Assembly (NCBI GenBank): GCA_900112325.1
Contig: FOLJ01000012.1
Span: 124,001 to 188,000 of the forward strand
Reading direction: 5' to 3'
Source: Micromonospora sediminimaris
GTDB taxonomy: Bacteria; Actinomycetota; Actinomycetes; Mycobacteriales; Micromonosporaceae
Length of the DNA stretch: 64,000 bases
Position 1 is the first letter of the stretch. The number at the start of each line of letters is the position of its first letter. The position numbers and the translations under genes were made by a program. Below the pieces are notes generated by a model. The model worked only from the letters and a program-made list of their open reading frames with translations. It did not search any database and was not told the origin of the DNA. Below are positions 25,777 through 34,786 of the stretch, one piece after another.

Positions 25777-27065
25777 CCTTCGTGTCCCCGGTTGCGGGCC
25801 AGCTTTCGGCGAGATCGCTTCGGCAGGTCGAGGGGTGGGTAGCGGATCGGCGGGCGGGGCGGTGGCTCCTCGCGGGGGGTCAGGTCGTCGGCCGGGCCCA
25901 CGGGTGGACCGGCGGTGCGCGCCACCGATCCGACGGACGCGGTCGCGAGGGCGGCGGGGGTGCCGACGGTCGCGGGTGGACCGGCCGGTGGCGGCGGGCC
26001 GGCCGGCAGCGGACGTGGGGACAGGATCCGGGTGCCGGCGGCGGCGGCGCCGGCCGCCGCCGTGTTCTGCGGATCGGGCGCGGTCTCGACCGGAAAGCCG
26101 GCCGTGGCGAGCAGCTCGGCGACCAGCGGTACCCGGCTGGCGCCGCCGGCCAGCAACACGCCGTCCAACTGCGCGGGTGCCAGGTCGGCGGCGCGGACGG
26201 CCTGCGACAGCAGCTCCACAGTGGCCTGAACCGCCGGCCGGATCAGCTCCTCGAACTCCAGCCTGGTCACCGGCACCCGGACGGGCCCGGTCGGCAGCGA
26301 CAACGCCACGTCGGTCTGCGACCCGACGGTCAGCTCCCGTTTGGCCCGTTCACACTCGACGGGCAGCTGACGCAGGGCGGTACGGGCACCGGGGCCGGCG
26401 GTGGCCAGATCCCGCGCGAGCACGGACCGTACGTGCCCGGCCAGCGCCTCGTCGAAGTCGGCGCCGCCGAGCCGGGTGAGTGTCGCGGGGACGCCGACGG
26501 TCTCGTACCGGTCCCGGGCGTTGCGCCGGACCAGTGCGGTCTCGAAGGTGCCGCCACCCAGCGCGTACACGGCGGCGACCCCACCCGCGAAGCCCCGGGC
26601 GGCGTGTCCCTCCGCCACGGTGACCGTGCGGGGTAGCAGCGTCACCGCACCCAGGCCGTAGTCCCACAACGCGTTGTGCAGCAGGTCGCAGCGGTACCGT
26701 CCCCAGGACGCGGGATGACTGAGCACGATCATCTCGGCCGGCGCGCCCCGGGCACCGTGGACCTGATCGACCACGTGCGCGGCGAGCAACGCGACGAGGG
26801 TCTCCGGCCGGTACCGCTCACCGGCGAGCAGCAGCGGCACGTCGTCGCCGACCCGGCTCAGCACCCCCCGGGCGGTACGCTCCGATTCGTCACCCTCACC
26901 GAGGGTGAACGTGCCGTCGGTGGACAGCAGCAGCGTCGACGGCAGCGGCCCCGGTCCGGGGTGCAGGGCGACCGGCTCGGGATGACCCCAGTGCCCGTCG
27001 CGGTGCCGGGCGACCGCGGCGACGGTGCTGGTGTTGCCGATGTCGATCCCGAGCACGTAGGCCAT
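25773..27065 (-). CDS. Hsp70-like ATPase lacking the substrate-binding domain
   Basis: A 430-residue actin-fold ATPase. Phosphate motif 1 is VLGIDIGNTSTVAAV; phosphate motif 2 is ALGGGTFETALV, with Ala in place of the first Asp of DLGGGT; the adenosine motif is LLAGGASRVPLVAELLATAG. After about residue 350 there is only a Pro/Ala-rich tail ending in basic residues (PKRSRRKLARN), so the peptide-binding lid is missing. Such proteins are likely regulatory or scaffolding rather than general chaperones. AAGGA ribosome site upstream. Divergent from the IniB-like gene across 297 nt. Confidence 0.85.
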   Translation of the reverse strand: MAYVLGIDIGNTSTVAAVARHRDGHWGHPEPVALHPGPGPLPSTLLLSTDGTFTLGEGDESERTARGVLSRVGDDVPLLLAGERYRPETLVALLAAHVVDQVHGARGAPAEMIVLSHPASWGRYRCDLLHNALWDYGLGAVTLLPRTVTVAEGHAARGFAGGVAAVYALGGGTFETALVRRNARDRYETVGVPATLTRLGGADFDEALAGHVRSVLARDLATAGPGARTALRQLPVECERAKRELTVGSQTDVALSLPTGPVRVPVTRLEFEELIRPAVQATVELLSQAVRAADLAPAQLDGVLLAGGASRVPLVAELLATAGFPVETAPDPQNTAAAGAAAAGTRILSPRPLPAGPPPPAGPPATVGTPAALATASVGSVARTAGPPVGPADDLTPREEPPPRPPIRYPPLDLPKRSRRKLARNRGHEG

Positions 27066-27362
27066 CTGCTTTCTTCCTTGACCGCGTCGGCCGTGGGGGT
27101 GGGCCGGACAGGCCCACCGTTGCGGGCCGCCCCGGGGGACCCCGTGGGCTCCTACGTTCGTACCAGAGATCACTCCGGCATCAGGAGCCCCAACTTCGGC
27201 GGGCGCCGGTCCCCCACTCCCCCTAACGTACGAGAGCCCGGATGCCCCTAATCGGACGGGTCGGATTGCGGGATCGTCCCCGATGCCCGGACCCGGGCAC
27301 CGCCCGTAGCGTCATCGGCGATCACCGGTCGTTGACGTTTCGCCGAGGAGAGAACCCCCAAA
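27066..27362. promoter_or_regulatory. Divergent control region of the ini-like locus
   Basis: No gene here. Structured elements: TACGTTCGTA (27153-27162, inverted arms TACG/CGTA), CCCCTAA at 27220 and again at 27245, and TGCCCGG-AC-CCGGGCA (27284-27299), a perfect inverted repeat. GAGGAGAG is the ribosome site for the IniB-like gene. The LuxR-type regulator is the natural candidate to bind here. Confidence 0.45.
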
Positions 27363-28256
27363 ATGGACCAGACCCTGCACGACTTCGTGCTCAACCTGCT
27401 GACCGACGCGGACGCCCGGTCGGCGTTCGACCTCGACCCGGAGGGCGCGCTGCGGGCCGCCGGCCTCGGTGACATCACGGCCGCCGACGTCCAGGACGTG
27501 GTGCCGCTGGTGGTGGACTACGCCCCGGTGCAGGGGCTCGCCCCGGTCGCCCCGGTGACCGGGCAGCTCGGCCTCGACCCGCTTGTCGGTGACGCCACCG
27601 ACGCGATCAGCCAGTTGCAGAGCGTGGCGCAGCAGATCAGCGTCGGCAGCTCCCACTCCGGGGTGGACCTCAAGGCCGGCGTGCTCGGCACGATCGCCGT
27701 CGACCCGTCGACGGTGACCGCAGGGGCGACCGTCTTCCCGGGAGTCGGCGTCGGCGTGACCCCCACCGGCGTGGGCGTGGATCTGTCCGGCGTGAACGAT
27801 GTGGCCGACACCCTCGACGCGGACGTGGTGGCCCCACTCGACCGCACCACCGAGCCGGCGCTCGGTGACGTCACCGGCGCGGTGGGTGACCCGGTGTCCG
27901 CGGTGAACGGGACCAGTTCCGGACTGCTGGACACCACGTCCGGTCTGCTTCCCGGCACCACCAGTCAGGTCGGCGATCTGGTCGGTTCGCTCGGTGTCGG
28001 TGACACCCTGGGCGGGCTCGGCCTGACCGGCGACACCGGCGGCGTGGTGCCGTCGCTGGACCTCGACTCCACTGTGGGCGGTGTGACCGGGCAGGTCGAT
28101 GGCCTGTTGGGCGGCGTCACCGGGACCGTCACCGGCGGTACGAAGGGGTTGTTGGACGGCGGGGTCAGTGGTTCGGTGAGCGGGGACACGGCAACCCACG
28201 GCGAGGCCTCCACCTCGACCGGCGGGGTGCTGGGCCTCACCGACGGTCTGCTCTGA
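27363..28256 (+). CDS. IniB-like protein
   Basis: A 297-residue protein. The first 60 residues form the conserved IniB N-terminal region (LHDFVLNLLTDADARSAFDL, LRAAGLGDITAADVQDVVPL). The rest is low-complexity, rich in Gly, Val, Thr, Asp and Leu, without Cys or a signal peptide; repeats such as VGDLVGSLGVGDTLGGLGL suggest an extended or repetitive fold. Mycobacterial IniB is coexpressed with the dynamin-like IniA and IniC; its role is unknown. A hairpin after the stop suggests separate tuning of the downstream GTPases. Confidence 0.82.
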   Translation: MDQTLHDFVLNLLTDADARSAFDLDPEGALRAAGLGDITAADVQDVVPLVVDYAPVQGLAPVAPVTGQLGLDPLVGDATDAISQLQSVAQQISVGSSHSGVDLKAGVLGTIAVDPSTVTAGATVFPGVGVGVTPTGVGVDLSGVNDVADTLDADVVAPLDRTTEPALGDVTGAVGDPVSAVNGTSSGLLDTTSGLLPGTTSQVGDLVGSLGVGDTLGGLGLTGDTGGVVPSLDLDSTVGGVTGQVDGLLGGVTGTVTGGTKGLLDGGVSGSVSGDTATHGEASTSTGGVLGLTDGLL

Positions 28257-28267
28257 CACCCGTCAGC

Positions 28268-28303
28268 GGGCGGGGTCGACACCATCCGGTGCCGGCCCCG
28301 CCC
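28268..28303 (+). terminator. Hairpin between the IniB-like gene and the dynamin genes
   Basis: GGGCGGGG (28268-28275) pairs with CCCCGCCC (28296-28303); CACC/GGTG pair inside the loop. No T tract follows, but an AT-rich TGATAAT at 28316-28322 could be the -10 box of a second promoter for the GTPase pair. Confidence 0.55.
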
Positions 28304-28352
28304 ACTTCTCGCACTTGATAATTGAGCCGAATTCAGCACACTTGGTGCGGTG

Positions 28353-30200
28353 ATGGCGGGAATCTGGCTCGACGCGCTCGACGACATCGCCCGCACGTGC
28401 CAGGAACATGGTCGGGGCGATCTGCTTCAGGCGGTCCGCCTCAAGCGCGCCCACCTGCTCGATCCGACGTTGACCGTGCTGGTGGTCGGCGAGCCGAACC
28501 AGGGCAAGAGTCAACTGGTCAACGCGATCGTCAACGCACCTGTCTGCCCGGTCGGCGACGGAACCACCACAGTCCTGCCGACGGTGCTGCGGCACGCCGA
28601 GGTCGCCTCGGCGACGGTGGTGCAGACACCACTGACCAGACCGGGAACGCCGCCGGCCGCCGACCCGCCGGCCGTGCAACGGACGCCGGTGCCGACCGAC
28701 CAGATCGCCGCCGGGGTCGGTGGCAGCACCGGCCGGCTGCCCGGCGGCGGCCCCGCGTACATCGAGATCGGCCTGCCCCGAGGGCTGCTCGGCGCCGGCA
28801 TGGTGCTTGTCGACATGCCGGGCGGCGGTGACCTCGCCGCCGTGGGCGCCGGCGCCCCGGTCGCCGCCCTGGCCCGCGCGGACACCGTGCTGCTGGTCAC
28901 CGACTCCACCCGGGACCTGGCGGTCAACGAGCTGAACATGTTGCTGCACCTCACCCGGTCGCACTCCAACGTGGCAGTGGTACAGACCAAAACGGACCTG
29001 GTGCCGGACTGGCGGGCGGTGGCCGACCGCAACCGGCGGCACCTGGCCGACGCCGGGGTGCCGGCCCCCTTGGTCCCGGTGTCCGCCGCGCTGCGCCTGC
29101 ACGCCGCCGCCACCGGCGACCACGCGCTCAACGCGGAGTCCGGCTTCCCGGCGCTGATCGCCCTGCTCCGGCGACACCTGGCCGCCAAGCCCGACACCCT
29201 GGCCCGGGCCGCCGTGGTGCTGACCGCGCGCACCGTGGTGGAGCAGCTCGCCGCCCCGCTACGGGCCGAACTGACCGACCAGCGCTCGGCCGAGGAGTCC
29301 GCCCCGATGGCCCGGCTGCACGCGGCGCAACGGGAGGTCGACGAGCTGCGGCGGTGCGCCACCCGCTGGCAGAACACGTTGACCGACGAGATGGCCGATC
29401 TGATCTCCGACATCGAGCACGACCTGCGCGACCGTACCCGGCAGATCCTGCGGATGGTCGACGAGGCGTTCGAGACCGCCGACCCACTTGTGGCATGGGA
29501 TGCCGTGGCGCAGTGGCTGGAGGAGAGCCTCGTCGAGGCGGCTGCGGCGAACCGGCGGTGGCTGGTGCAGCGGTGCGACTGGATCGCCCGGCGGGTCGCC
29601 GAGTCGTTCGCCCGGTACGGACACGGGTCGCTGCCACCGTGGCCGCTGACCGCCTCGGCGGAGTACGGCGCACCGGTGCCGGAGCTGGAACGTCCCAACG
29701 TCGACCGGTTCACCGTCGGCCAGAAGATGTTCACCGGCATGAAGGGCTCCTACGGTGGGCTGCTGATGTTCGGCCTGGCCCTGACCCTGGCCGGCATGCC
29801 GATGATCAACCCGATCTCGATCGGTGCCGGTGCCCTGTTCGGCGGCAAGAGCATCCGCGACGAGGGGAAACAGTTGCTGCGCCGTCGGCAGGCGACGGTC
29901 AAGGCGGCGGTACAGCGGCACGTCGACGACTTCTTCATCCAGGTCAGCAAGGACAGCCGGGACGCGGCCCGCCGGGCGCAGCGGGTACTGCGGGATCACT
30001 TCGCCGCCCTGACCGACGAGTTGCAGACCGCCATCATCGAGTCGCTGCGCAGCGCCAAGGAGGCGGCCGACACCGACGCGGCGGCACGCGAGCGACGCCA
30101 GCGGGAGATCCAGCAACGGATGATCCGGCTGGCCGAGCTGTATGAGCAGGCGCAGCAGGTGACCGCCGCCCGCCCGGCGCCGCTGGCGCCGCTGGCATGA
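28353..30200 (+). CDS. Dynamin-like GTPase, IniA-like
   Basis: A 615-residue bacterial dynamin-like protein. The G domain has P-loop GEPNQGKSQ (Lys52), switch Thr residues in GDGTTTVLPT, G3 DMPGGG and G4 TKTD. Long helical stretches form the stalk, and a hydrophobic segment (YGGLLMFGLALTLAGMPMIN then PISIGAGALFGGKS, about residues 469-502) is the likely membrane-inserting tip. Mycobacterial IniA is a membrane-fission dynamin. ATG 28353 is preceded by an adjacent GTG. Its stop overlaps the second GTPase start. Confidence 0.9.
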   Translation: MAGIWLDALDDIARTCQEHGRGDLLQAVRLKRAHLLDPTLTVLVVGEPNQGKSQLVNAIVNAPVCPVGDGTTTVLPTVLRHAEVASATVVQTPLTRPGTPPAADPPAVQRTPVPTDQIAAGVGGSTGRLPGGGPAYIEIGLPRGLLGAGMVLVDMPGGGDLAAVGAGAPVAALARADTVLLVTDSTRDLAVNELNMLLHLTRSHSNVAVVQTKTDLVPDWRAVADRNRRHLADAGVPAPLVPVSAALRLHAAATGDHALNAESGFPALIALLRRHLAAKPDTLARAAVVLTARTVVEQLAAPLRAELTDQRSAEESAPMARLHAAQREVDELRRCATRWQNTLTDEMADLISDIEHDLRDRTRQILRMVDEAFETADPLVAWDAVAQWLEESLVEAAAANRRWLVQRCDWIARRVAESFARYGHGSLPPWPLTASAEYGAPVPELERPNVDRFTVGQKMFTGMKGSYGGLLMFGLALTLAGMPMINPISIGAGALFGGKSIRDEGKQLLRRRQATVKAAVQRHVDDFFIQVSKDSRDAARRAQRVLRDHFAALTDELQTAIIESLRSAKEAADTDAAARERRQREIQQRMIRLAELYEQAQQVTAARPAPLAPLA

Positions 30201-31654
30201 CCGGCGGGCGACTGGACGCGGGGGTCCGGGACCTGCTGCACCGGGCGCTGCACGGCTACCGCGACAACCCCCGGGCCAGCGAGCTGCTGCGGCACCAGTT
30301 GGCCCGCTACGACCAGCCGCTGCGGGTCGCCGTCGTCGGCGGGTGGCGCAGCGGCAAGTCGACCCTGCTCAACGCCCTGATGGGCGAGGAGGTGGCCCCG
30401 GTCGACGGGAGCGCCTTCACCTGGTACGAGGACGGGCCGCAGCCGGACGCCACCGGGTACTCCACCAGTCACCCCCCGCAGCGGCTGACGGTGCTGCGCT
30501 CCGGCACCGGGATGCGGGTCGACCTCACCGGTTGGCGCGCCGGGGAACTGCGCGACATCGTGGTGCGGTGGCCGGCACGCTCGCTGCGGCAGGTGACGTT
30601 GCTGGACACACCGGCGATCGGCGCAGCCGACGAGCAGGCAACGGATCCGGTGCTGGCGCGGGTGCTGCGGGAGGCCGACGCGCTGCTGTACCTGACCCGC
30701 GACGCCCGGGGAGCCGACCTGCGGATCCTGGGGGCGACCCGGGAGGGCGTGGTCGGGCAGGCCGCACCCGTCCACACGATCATGGTGCTGTCCCGGGTGG
30801 ACGAATCCGGTGGTGGTCGGGTCGACGCGCTGCTCGGCGCCCGTCAGCTCGCCCGACGGGCGCTACGTGACCCGCACGTGGACTCGCTCTGCGTGACGGT
30901 GGTGCCGTGCAGCGGGCTGCTCGGCCTGGCCGGCCGGGTGCTCGGCGAGACCGAGTTCACCGCGCTGGCGGCCCTGGCCCGGGTGCCGCGCGCCGAGCTT
31001 GAGCCGTACCTCCTCTCCGCCGAGCGGTTCGCCCGCGGCGAGCCACCGGCCGGGTTGGACGCGGCCACCCGTAACGCACTGCTGGAGCGGCTCGGCGTGG
31101 TCGGAATCCGCCTGGCGACCACGCTCGTCCGCACCGGCTGCGACAACCGGGTGGCGCTGGCCGCCGAGCTGGTCCGTCGCAGCGGGCTCGGTGAGCTACG
31201 CGAGTCGCTCAACCGCCTCTTCGTCGACCGCCGGCACGTGCTCAAGGCGCGGTCGGCGCTGACGGCGGTGGAGGCGCTGCTGCGGGACGAACCGGGTCCG
31301 GTCACCGGCGACCTGCTCGCCGCGCTGGAGCAGCTGCTCGCCGGTGCGCACGAGTTCGCCGAATCCCGGCTGCTGGCCGCGCTGCGGGACGGCCGGCTCG
31401 GATTCGACGCCGAGCTGGCCGCCGAGGCGCGGCGGCTGGTCGGCGGGGACGGTGACGAACCGGCCGCCCGGCTGGGCATCGCGCCCGACGCGACACTGGC
31501 GTGGCTGTGGGAGACCGCCGCCGAGGCGCGCTGGCGGTGGCGCGAGCATGCCGAGGATCCCGGAATCGCGCTGCCACAGCGGCGGGGCGCGCAGGTGGTG
31601 GCCCGCAGCTGCGAGGGTCTGCTCGCCGACCTGGCCGCCGCCCACGCCCGCTAG
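30197..31654 (+). CDS. Dynamin-like GTPase, IniC-like
   Basis: A 485-residue partner GTPase. G-domain motifs: P-loop VVGGWRSGKSTLLNAL (Lys54), G3 LLDTPAIG, and VLSRVDES in the G4 position (SRVD for N/TKxD). Helical C-terminal part without a strong hydrophobic patch, so membrane contact probably depends on the first GTPase. The ATGA overlap couples its translation. Paired dynamins are the rule in this family (IniA/IniC). Confidence 0.88.
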   Translation: MTGGRLDAGVRDLLHRALHGYRDNPRASELLRHQLARYDQPLRVAVVGGWRSGKSTLLNALMGEEVAPVDGSAFTWYEDGPQPDATGYSTSHPPQRLTVLRSGTGMRVDLTGWRAGELRDIVVRWPARSLRQVTLLDTPAIGAADEQATDPVLARVLREADALLYLTRDARGADLRILGATREGVVGQAAPVHTIMVLSRVDESGGGRVDALLGARQLARRALRDPHVDSLCVTVVPCSGLLGLAGRVLGETEFTALAALARVPRAELEPYLLSAERFARGEPPAGLDAATRNALLERLGVVGIRLATTLVRTGCDNRVALAAELVRRSGLGELRESLNRLFVDRRHVLKARSALTAVEALLRDEPGPVTGDLLAALEQLLAGAHEFAESRLLAALRDGRLGFDAELAAEARRLVGGDGDEPAARLGIAPDATLAWLWETAAEARWRWREHAEDPGIALPQRRGAQVVARSCEGLLADLAAAHAR

Positions 31655-31723
31655 CTGGAGTCCCTTGCCGCCTGCGGCGGGCCTCGGCGACGACCGGCCG
31701 CGTCGGGGATCGACGATGCCGGG

Positions 31724-32971
31724 TCAGGCGGGCCGCGCGGGAGCGTGCAGGCCCACCAGACCGGGCACGGCGGCGCGGCCGAGTTCCGCGCCGGTGACCG
31801 GATCCTGCCAGCACACCGCTGCCCGCTGGCCCAGGTAGAGGCGAGTGTCGTCCGGGCTGAGCAGGACGCCGGTGACCGGGTCGGCGGTGGCCCGCTCGGC
31901 GGTGACGGCGAGACCGGCCAGTTCCACGGCCCGTACGACGGTGCCGGCGCCGAGAAACAGCCGCTCGGCGGAGGCCGCCGCGAACGCCGGACCACTGCCA
32001 GCGCCGAGGGTGGCGACGCGGCGTACGGTCAGCTCCTCGGTGGAGATCTCCGCGACGGCGCCGGAGCCGACGTCGGCGACGTAGAGCCGGCCGCCGTCCG
32101 GCGCGATGGCCATGGTGTGGCCGTCGGCGGGCCCCTCCCCGAACGGGTGCGGCAGATCCACGCAGTACGCCCACCGCTGTTCCAGGTGCAGCGTGTGCAC
32201 GAAGGCGTGCACGTCGCTGCCCGGCCGGCCGCTGATCCGGTCCCGGGTGTGCTGATGGTCGGGCTGGTGGGTGTAGAGCGTGTAGAGCACGGCGCGGTTC
32301 GGGGCCAGCACCGCCTGCCGTCCGTCACCACGCATCTCCTCCTCCGCGCCCTCCGGCACCGGTGTCTTGGCCCGGGTGAGCAGCGGCCCGGTGACCCCGG
32401 TGGCGAGGTCGACCAGGCGTACCCGGTAGCGGTCCGGCGCGGCCGGCGGCAGCCACTCCAGCACGAACAGCCCGGCCAGGTCGTGGGTGAACGCCTCCGG
32501 CACCACGTTGCCCGGCAGCCGCAGCCGTTGCCGCACCCCAGCGGCGTCGGCGATCAACACAGGCGTCTCGGCGCGTCCGGCGGGCCGGTCCCCGGTGGCG
32601 CTGAGGCGTTCGGTGGTCAGCGCCAGCCGGCTGCCGTCGGTGGAGGCGGTCTGCGGCACCCAGCGGCCCGGCAGCCGTACCCGCTCGGAAGCGTCGCCCC
32701 GGCCGGCGTCGACGCGCCACAGGTCGGTGTCGGCGCCGTTGGCGGCGGCCGTCCACACCAGCCGCCCGTCGGCGGTGGCCACTCCGGCGCCGATCCGCTG
32801 CCGGTCGGTGCCACGCAGCACGGTCAGGCCGCCGTCGAGGGTGACGAGCAGTGGGTCCGGTAGCGGGTCGGCGGCGGCCGGGGTCGGCTCGCAGCCGACC
32901 AGGGTGGCGGCGCCGGCCCCGGCCAGGGCGGTCAGCAGGGTACGCCGCGAGAACGTCGTGTTCGCCATCAT
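31724..32971 (-). CDS. Tat-type lipoprotein with beta-propeller-like repeats
   Basis: A 415-residue exported protein. The signal SRRTLLTALAGAGAATLVGC has a twin Arg and a lipobox with Cys27. The mature part shows repeated strands such as LLVTLDGGLTVLRG, GRLVWTAAANGADTDLW, TMAIAPDGGRLYVADVG and GVLLSPDDTRLYLGQ, typical of a seven-bladed propeller. The function is unknown. Two adjacent ATG starts exist (32971, 32968). Convergent with the IniC-like gene and divergent from the ECF sigma gene, so it may belong to the sigma factor's regulon. Confidence 0.75.
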   Translation of the reverse strand: MMANTTFSRRTLLTALAGAGAATLVGCEPTPAAADPLPDPLLVTLDGGLTVLRGTDRQRIGAGVATADGRLVWTAAANGADTDLWRVDAGRGDASERVRLPGRWVPQTASTDGSRLALTTERLSATGDRPAGRAETPVLIADAAGVRQRLRLPGNVVPEAFTHDLAGLFVLEWLPPAAPDRYRVRLVDLATGVTGPLLTRAKTPVPEGAEEEMRGDGRQAVLAPNRAVLYTLYTHQPDHQHTRDRISGRPGSDVHAFVHTLHLEQRWAYCVDLPHPFGEGPADGHTMAIAPDGGRLYVADVGSGAVAEISTEELTVRRVATLGAGSGPAFAAASAERLFLGAGTVVRAVELAGLAVTAERATADPVTGVLLSPDDTRLYLGQRAAVCWQDPVTGAELGRAAVPGLVGLHAPARPA

Positions 32972-33039
32972 GACCCGGTGACACCGGCGGGCCGTCCCGG
33001 GTTCCCACCCGGCGCGATGGAACCTCGTCGGCACGAGCG

Positions 33040-33627
33040 GTGTCAGTAGGGGTGATCCCACCGGAGGTAGCCCTGGACGACGAGCAGTTCGTCACCCGCG
33101 CGCAGGCAGGTGACCTGGCGGCGTACGAGTCCCTGGTCGCTCGGCACACCGCGGCCGCGTACCGGACCGCGGTGCTGCTCGGCGCGGGCTCCGATGCCGA
33201 GGACGTCATCCAGGAGGCGTTCGTGAAGGGGTACCGCAAACTCGACCGCTATCGCGGCGACTCGTCGTTCCGCTCCTGGCTGCTGGCCATCGTGGCGAAC
33301 GAGACACGCAACCTGCACCGCAGCCGGGAGCGGCGCGACGGCCTGGCGCTGCGTGCGGCGCGGGTGGCGTCGGGCTCGGAGATCGTCGAGGACGACGCCG
33401 TCGGCGCGGTCCTCGCCGGGGAACGCCGAGCCGCCCTCGTGCGGGCCCTGCGATCGCTGCCGTCGCGGGACCGGGAGGTGATCGTCTGCCGGTTCCTGCT
33501 GGATCTGACCGAGGACGAGACGGTCACCATGCTGGGCTGGCCCCGGGGCACCGTGAAGTCGCGCACCTCGCGGGCACTTGGGAAACTGCGCGGCCTGCTC
33601 GCCGTCGAGGAGGTCAGCCGTGGATGA
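33040..33627 (+). CDS. ECF-type RNA polymerase sigma factor
   Basis: A sigma factor of about 195 residues with region 2 (YRTAVLLGAGSDAEDVIQEA, YRKLDRYRGDSSFRSWLLAI) and region 4 (LPSRDREVIVCRFLLDLTED, GWPRGTVKSRTSRALGKLR). Start is uncertain: GTG 33040 is used, GTG 33052 is also possible. The next gene overlaps by 8 nt and is membrane-anchored, so it is probably the anti-sigma factor. A signal from the envelope is likely. Confidence 0.88.
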   Translation: MSVGVIPPEVALDDEQFVTRAQAGDLAAYESLVARHTAAAYRTAVLLGAGSDAEDVIQEAFVKGYRKLDRYRGDSSFRSWLLAIVANETRNLHRSRERRDGLALRAARVASGSEIVEDDAVGAVLAGERRAALVRALRSLPSRDREVIVCRFLLDLTEDETVTMLGWPRGTVKSRTSRALGKLRGLLAVEEVSRG

Positions 33628-34351
33628 TCTGGAGCGGGAGCTACGCGACCTGTCCGGCTGGCTGTCGACCCCCGAGCCACCGGACGTCACGGCCCGGGTC
33701 CGTGCCCGGCTGACCACCGCACCACGCTCCCGCCGCGTCGCGGTCCGACGGCGCTGGCGGTACGCGCTCGCGGCGGCGCTCGCCGCGCTGCTGGTGATGC
33801 TGCCGTCGGGACGGGCCGCGCTCGCCGACGCGATGGCGGGCCTGCTGCGCTTCGCCGGCGTCACCATCAGCACCTCGCCCGACCGGACGGCACCGACCGG
33901 CGTCCCGTCACCACCGCCGGGACAGCGCACCGCCGCCCTCGACGAGGCTCGCCGGTTGGTGCGTTTCCCGATCCGGACGCCGACCGTGCTGGGTCCGCCC
34001 GAGCAGGCGCTGCTGGCCGACCCGGACGGCACCGGCGCATACCGGGTGGCGAGCCTGCTCTACCGGGCCGGCGCCCTGCGCCTGGACACCTTCGACGGCC
34101 GCCTCGATCCGGTCTTCTTCAAGCAGGCCGGCGGGTCGGACGCCGAGTGGACGCAGGTGGGCGCGGCCGAGGCGATCTGGCTCGATGGCCCGCACCCGGT
34201 CTCCTACGTGGACCGCGACGGGATCACCCACCAGGCGAGCGCCCGCCTCGCCGCCGCGACGCTGATCTGGGCGGACTCCGGGGTGACGTATCGGTTGGAA
34301 GGCGATCTGACAATGGCCGAGGCGGTGATGATCGCCACCACCCTGGCGTGA
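33620..34351 (+). CDS. Membrane-anchored protein, probable anti-sigma partner
   Basis: A 243-residue protein with a short cytoplasmic N-terminus (VDDLERELRDLSGWL), a basic patch and one membrane segment (about residues 48-62, YALAAALAALLVMLP), then an extracytoplasmic domain. The His-x3-Cys-x2-Cys zinc motif of common anti-sigma factors is absent. GTG 33620 follows GAGGAGG and overlaps the sigma gene. The anti-sigma role is inferred from position and topology. Confidence 0.7.
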   Translation: MDDLERELRDLSGWLSTPEPPDVTARVRARLTTAPRSRRVAVRRRWRYALAAALAALLVMLPSGRAALADAMAGLLRFAGVTISTSPDRTAPTGVPSPPPGQRTAALDEARRLVRFPIRTPTVLGPPEQALLADPDGTGAYRVASLLYRAGALRLDTFDGRLDPVFFKQAGGSDAEWTQVGAAEAIWLDGPHPVSYVDRDGITHQASARLAAATLIWADSGVTYRLEGDLTMAEAVMIATTLA

Positions 34352-34656
34352 CACCGCAGGGTCGATTTGGCATCACGTGACGGTCGTACGCTGCTGGTGA
34401 CAATTCCGCGCAATCATGCCTGTAAGCGTGATCAACCAGTGCCGCCAGGAGTTGCCTGGCGCCTCCACCCGCCCGTGGTTCGGTATCGCCTTCGTAACGG
34501 GCCCACAACGATTCCTCGCGGGTGAGCCCGACGACGGCGCCCGGAGTCCCTACCGGGATTTTTCCGGGACCAGGATGCGAGCTACCAGGTTGCCGAAGCG
34601 GTGCGGCGGGGCTCCCGGCCCAGCTTCCGGACGATTCGGACCCCGTAACCGACCAG

Positions 34657-34676
34657 TGTTTGTTAGCGCAAACACC
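34657..34676. promoter_or_regulatory. LacI-type operator, TGTTAGCGC core
   Basis: GTGTTTG and CAAACAC flank TTAGCG, giving 7-bp perfect arms. The core TGTTAGCGCAAACA is one position pair from TGTTAGCGCTAACA, a classic pentose/arabinose LacI-family operator. The regulator gene is not in the window. Confidence 0.6.
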
Positions 34677-34765
34677 CTGTCACACAGAGCCACGTTCGTA
34701 GCCGCCCTGCTACCGCCACCGATAAACCCGGCTGACCAGCGACGTCGTCACCCCCGACTTCAGGT

Positions 34766-34786
34766 CACGGAAGTTTCGGAAACGTG
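34766..34786. promoter_or_regulatory. Second operator candidate before the importer
   Basis: GTTTC-G-GAAAC (34773-34783) is a perfect inverted repeat inside outer arms CACG/CGTG. It resembles the CGAAA-n-TTTCG sites of the xylan locus in composition but with arms in the opposite order. Confidence 0.45.
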
